DNA of 64,000 bases, taken from positions 4,278,001 to 4,342,000 of the forward strand of contig JAJQJQ010000011.1 of NCBI GenBank assembly GCA_028622995.1. The letters run 5' to 3'. The notes beneath the pieces were generated by a model. The model had not been told where the DNA came from and ran no database searches. It saw only the letters and a list, made by a program, of their open reading frames with translations. Shown in pieces: positions 59,778 to 64,000 of this stretch (its first letter is position 1; every line of letters starts with the position of its first letter). Both the position numbers and the translations under genes were made by a program. The stretch comes from Panagrolaimus kolymaensis (Eukaryota; Nematoda; Chromadorea; Rhabditida; Panagrolaimidae).

Positions 59778-60838
59778 ATGATGGATAAAAAACCATTATT
59801 AACTGTTCCAAATGGAATTCCTCATTTTCATCCTATTCATTTACCACCTCCAACTCCAACCTTGCTTCGACCTGAAAGTGAACATAGCGAGGAAGAACTT
59901 CAAGGTTTCGTTTTCTAATGTTTTAACATTAATTATGAAAACAAATTATAGAAATCCGTTATCGTCGTCGAGCTCAAAAATGGCCATGTGGTGGATGTAT
60001 ATTTTTTCTTGGTATTTGTCATCTTCTTTCCGGTTTAACCCTTTTAGCTTTCGATGTATTTACAAATGAAATAACCCAAACTCCATTCGCAGTTAGTGCT
60101 TCGCTTGCTTTTATTATTTGTGCTATTTTTTCTTTTATTGCTGCCAGGTTTGTTAGCTCTTTCGTGTAATTCAAAGCTTGCTTGAATTTTTCTAATTTTT
60201 TCAAAAAATGTCCCATTAATTTTTGGTCTTTTTTATAAAAATTTTTTATTACATCTCATAACCATCCATTTCTGTTATTCTTAATGGCTTTTTTTATTTA
60301 TTTTTTTCTAGACGGATCGATCGATCTGCTCAAATACTTCTTGTAATATTTTCATTTTTATCACTTTCAATATGTATTATGCTTTTTCTTCAAAGTGCCA
60401 TTAAAGTTAATAGTTTATGTGAGGAACCCTTGCCGGATGATTGTTATGTTAAAGATACAATCATTTATATTATTTTATTATGTATTAGTTTGATTGAAGG
60501 TAAGCATTTTTTAAATTATATTATTTACCAATTTTTGACATTTTTTGCCACATAAAAATCCCATTGCATAAAGGTCAAAGCCATGAAGATTTTCTGGATA
60601 TTCCAAAACACTCAAAAAAAGATAGCAAATAAATCTTATTCACTTTTTATTTTCAGCAACAATTTGTTTTATTGCATTGATTGTTTGTTTTCGATCATTG
60701 AAAAAAGCTTATGTGGTTCCTCATCCAGGAAATCCATATCAAACATTAGCTACGGGTGATTATTTTTCTCTTCGTCGAGAACCAGCTCAAATTCATCCCA
60801 AAAGTTATAATGATTTAATTTCTTCATTACTTCATTAA
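59778..60838 (+). CDS. Four-span membrane protein
   Basis: Four exons: 59778-59904, 59952-60147, 60312-60499, 60657-60838; 230 residues. The start is ATGATG at 59778; the second ATG could serve equally. A Pro-rich N-terminal tail (FHPIHLPPPTPT) and an acidic patch (ESEHSEEE) precede a basic segment (RYRRRAQKW). Four hydrophobic spans follow: FFLGICHLLSGLTLLAF, SASLAFIICAIFSFIAA, ILLVIFSFLSLSICIMLF and a last one running through IYIILLCISLIEATICFIAL. The loop between spans 3 and 4 has two Cys (SLCEEPLPDDCYV), likely a disulphide outside the cytosol. The C-terminal tail is cytosolic with YQTL. This is a tetraspan layout without the CCG motif of true tetraspanins. No named family recognised. Confidence 0.8.
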
Positions 60839-60880
60839 ACTAAAATTATTTTATGAAATCGCAATTTATTTTTGGATTTT

Positions 60881-60886
60881 AATAAA
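60881..60886 (+). terminator. Polyadenylation signal of four-span protein gene
   Basis: AATAAA about 42 bases after the stop codon. Confidence 0.5.
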
Positions 60887-61128
60887 CATGAATAAAAAAG
60901 ATATGGAAAAAACAAACAATCAAAAAACGAATTAAAATAGTTAAAAAATTATTTTAAAAAATTTGTTCGACTTAGAATAGTTTTAATTTTTAGGTATAAA
61001 AAAAGTGACAAGAAAATTTTTAGATTTTATAGAAAGAAACAAGGCTTTTAAAAAGAGATCGGATAAATGAGAAACAATATTATATGAGAAAAATTATTTC
61101 GTTGAAATTTTAAATATTTACACTCGCG
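60887..61128. other. Convergent 3' intergenic spacer
   Basis: Lies between the 3' ends of the four-span gene (+) and the RFX gene (-). Nothing else seen. Confidence 0.4.
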
Positions 61129-61134
61129 TTTATT
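61129..61134 (-). terminator. Polyadenylation signal of RFX gene
   Basis: AATAAA on the minus strand 11 bases beyond the stop codon; close, but usable in worms. Confidence 0.35.
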
Positions 61135-61145
61135 TTTGTACGATT

Positions 61146-64000
61146 TTAAGATTGCTTTTCATCACGAGGGGATTCCACATTGGCTTCAAGGATATCTGAA
61201 ATAAAAAAGGTTAAAAATAATTAACAAAGCTAAAGTAGGATTAAGATTTTTCAATGAAAGCCCGAAACTTTTTAACTTTAAATCATTTAAGTTACGGGAT
61301 AAAAAGCGATTGATAAAGGGCATACCTCCGCTTAAAACCATTTCATCGGCAGTTCGAGCTCGTTTAGCTGAAGAAACATTAGAGTCAAAGCTTTCACGCC
61401 GTCGTCCCATATCATTATTGGTATTTTCAATATCAATGGATTCACCATTTGCTGATGTAACCGATGGCAATCCAGTCATAACAATATATTGAGCGGCTGA
61501 GTTATCCGCGGTTGTTTGTTGTCCATGTTCATCAACATAAACAATGGTTTCAAGTTGTTGAGTTCCATTTCCCATAAGTTGATGATCAACATAATGATGG
61601 CCTTCAGATGTTGAAACCATAACATAATCATCAGTGGATGATGTCATGAGATATCCATTGTTATTAGAAAAGACATATTTGGGTTGATCGGTGACTACAT
61701 ATTGAATGTTTGAAGATGTTACAGAAGAATCATGCATAATCATTTGAGTTACAACTGGCGCAGATTGAAGGGTGGTGGAATTGGAATCACCATAATCCAT
61801 AGAATTTAAATCAAGATTAGAATTGCCAATCCAATTTCTGCTTAACAAACAAACAACGGGTGTATTTGCCACTTTTGCAAGACGGAGTTCAACCAAATAA
61901 AAAATGTAATCTTCAAAAAGAATTTTTAATAAATGAAAAGAACCAAATGAATTTGCTGAGCGAAGAGTTAAATCTCGAATAATTGCTGAGGAATAATAAT
62001 TCCAATCATGAATGAGTTGTTTTGATTTTGCTACTTGAACATGCAATGGTTGATCATGATATTTTGCAAGCACTTGATCCACGATAGCTTCCATCCATTC
62101 TGCGAATGTTTCAAGTTCCTTTCCAGCTTTAAGATTTTCTTTGAATGCATTAAAAATGCTATTAAATAGCAATGGATCACATTCACAAACCCATCCTGCT
62201 TGTTCTTGAATTGATGCAACATCAATTCGACAAAATTCATTATACATTGTTTCAACTTGTTTTGGATGGCTGAGAACTGCTCTTGCGGCATCAGATAAAT
62301 GATGAATTGCAGTATATCGTTTCATTCGATGTGCAAATGCTTTTCCTGAAGCAATTTTGACTCCCAGAAATTCATGCGGTGCCTTTTCAAGAGCTTTTTT
62401 AAAAGTTGGAACAATTTGTTTAACAAAATTTCGAATAGCTGTAAGATATTTCATATTTGAAATTGGAGCAAAAACATTTGGCATTAAAAGATCCACCGCA
62501 GATTGATAAAAAAGTTGATCAATTTTATCGATGGTTTTGTAAATATCGGGAATTGAAAGAAGATTAAACATTTGTTCTTGAGTTAACGAACCCGTTCGAT
62601 TTCCCGACCAAAAATTAAGCCAAAGATTTTCAACTGATTTAAAACGTTGTTGTTCAATCAAATGCAACATTTCCTAAAATATTTTTGGGGTTAAAAATAA
62701 CTATGAAAAAGGTTTATAGGCTTACAGTAGAAGCAGCAATGTAATCATCAATAAATTTATTTGCATGTGAAATTTCCAAATCTGCTGGAATTAAAAATGC
62801 TTCAATCTCTTCAAAATTTGGAACTTCAATCGTTGGAATGTGAATTTGTCCCATCATGGCTGCAAAACTTTCTGAAGGTTCATGAATTTCATATGATTTT
62901 GGTGGTTCCATTACAACAACATTCGTTGCATAAGCAGCAGCAGTGGTGGTTCCGCCGTTCGATGACGAATCCGTTGTTGTTGGTGAAAAGGTTGTTGGAT
63001 GCCTACAAAATTTTAAAAACATTATTTATTTTTTTCTTAAAACATATTATTTATAAAAAATAGTAGCCTTTGTCTATATTTTTTTATGTATGGTCACTGA
63101 GTCCCTTTTTTGGTACTTGTTTCAGATTTTAGGCAGGTGTGCTTTTTTACTGTTATTTGCCAGGTGCTTCGAATTTCCGCCCTCATCTCTTTATTTCGGC
63201 TGGCAATAATTAGGGTTCGAAACTCCCCAAACCACGGAAGCGCTATTTTTTCTAAATTTAAGGAAAAATGAAAAGAAAATTACCCGTTAAGAGAGCCACC
63301 GAAAGTTGGCGCCATTGCAATTGAAGATGGAGTTGTTGAGGTTAATGTTGATTGCACGGTATCGCCGCCGTCATTGCCAACAACGATAGTATTAGCTGCT
63401 GCAGCCGCGGCTGCTGCTGTAGCGGCTCTGGTGGCGTAAGAAGGTTGCTGCTGAACATCACTTCGGCGTCTTAAAAAAAGAAAGGAGCTTGTTATTACAT
63501 CGGCTTTACTTTGTACTGCTGCTGAGATAAGTTATTATTAAATACTATACTTACCCATGCTTAATCATATGACGATCATTATCTACTTCATTTAAATAAG
63601 GACTATTGGGTTTTATTCGAATACCATAATAATGATATTTTGAATTTCCCCGAGTTCCAAGTCGACGAGTTTTAAGCCCGCGAAAAACTGAACGAATCAA
63701 TTTTCCAAATGAAGCAGGATTGACGGGATCAATGTCGCATTCAGCGCAATGCCGCTTATAATGAGTGTACAAAGTACATCGAGGAAGGGAGGAACCTTCG
63801 CAAGGCTCATAATTTTCGCTCAACCAAATAAGCTAAAAAAAGAAAAAGAAGCCAATGAAATGGAAAAGAAATGCAAATAAAAGAAAAGCAAAGGAAAAAA
63901 ACATACGGTAGCGGGAGATGTTCGAGCTGTATGGCTTAATGAATTAGCTCCATCTTCGCCATCAATGGACATGGGAGAATTTTGTTCCGTTTGTAAAATA
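61146..64000 (-). CDS. daf-19: RFX-family transcription factor, 3' part (gene runs off right edge)
   Basis: Exons 64000-63907 (open at edge), 63832-63555, 63469-63284, 63002-62726, 62673-61326 and 61195-61146; all phases agree. Exon 63832-63555 is an RFX winged-helix DNA-binding domain: [41 protein letters not shown] and [11 protein letters not shown], including the conserved contact residues of the recognition wing. A Gln/Ala/Thr-rich linker with an Ala run follows, then a long exon with the conserved RFX regulatory/dimerisation regions ([48 protein letters not shown]) and a low-complexity tail with an RRRESFDS patch. RFX factors bind X-box promoters. C. elegans has a single RFX gene, daf-19, which controls ciliary genes; the symbol rests on that and on the family match. 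Confidence 0.9.
63003..63283 (-). other. RFX gene intron
   Basis: 281-bp intron, less AT-rich than most here, with a GGTTCGAAACTCC string at 63209-63221. No cloverleaf could be drawn around it. Confidence 0.4.

Noticed and set aside
63205..63225. GGTTCGAAACTCC, resembling a tRNA T-loop
   Set aside because: No acceptor stem, D-arm or anticodon arm could be found around it on either strand; it lies in an RFX intron.

Overview
The window is nuclear DNA of an AT-rich nematode. Genes are split by short GT..AG introns with T-rich acceptors. The families present point to Nematoda: an MSP-domain protein, an Sre-type chemoreceptor, a kin-1-type PKA catalytic subunit that reads closely like the worm protein, and a daf-19-like RFX factor. 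An acceptor AG lies 3 bases from one start codon, which suits spliced-leader trans-splicing. I cannot place the species. All exon models below were joined by hand from frame, splice sites and phase.

Layout. 1-1092 (-): 5' part of an unrecognised ubiquitin-like-domain gene, divergent from a two-MSP-domain protein (1448-4257, +) whose Gly/Ala-rich tail is built from repeated exons. 5049-8057 (+): an Sre chemoreceptor gene with a transposon in coding exon 4. 8348-9078 (-): a small C2H2 zinc-finger gene. A gene-poor stretch of almost 7 kb follows, then kin-1 (15886-30208, -; perhaps starting at 31651), with alternative first exons, an apparently mutually exclusive N-terminal exon pair and two alternative last exons. 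34386-38125 (+): an ACF1/BAZ1-like chromatin protein.

38.2-43.4 kb holds no convincing gene but is packed with foldback elements. Then come a secreted dickkopf/colipase-like cysteine-rich protein (43398-44547, +), two small signal-peptide/proline-tail genes (44878-45972 and 46618-47025, -; the second frameshifted), a mitochondrial ALDH2-type dehydrogenase (47270-49208, -), a membrane-anchored beta-lactamase-fold protein (51545-53321, +), an unrecognised acidic-tailed protein (57634-58989, +), a four-span membrane protein (59778-60838, +) and the 3' part of a daf-19-like RFX gene (61146-64000, -) that leaves the window.

The genes do not form one pathway; this is an ordinary mixed chromosomal region. 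The most unusual content is the transposon-split receptor exon, the cluster of three adjoining inverted-repeat elements (one with a near-identical copy 34 kb away), the modular ends of kin-1, the exon-repeat tail of the MSP protein, and the dickkopf-like secreted protein.
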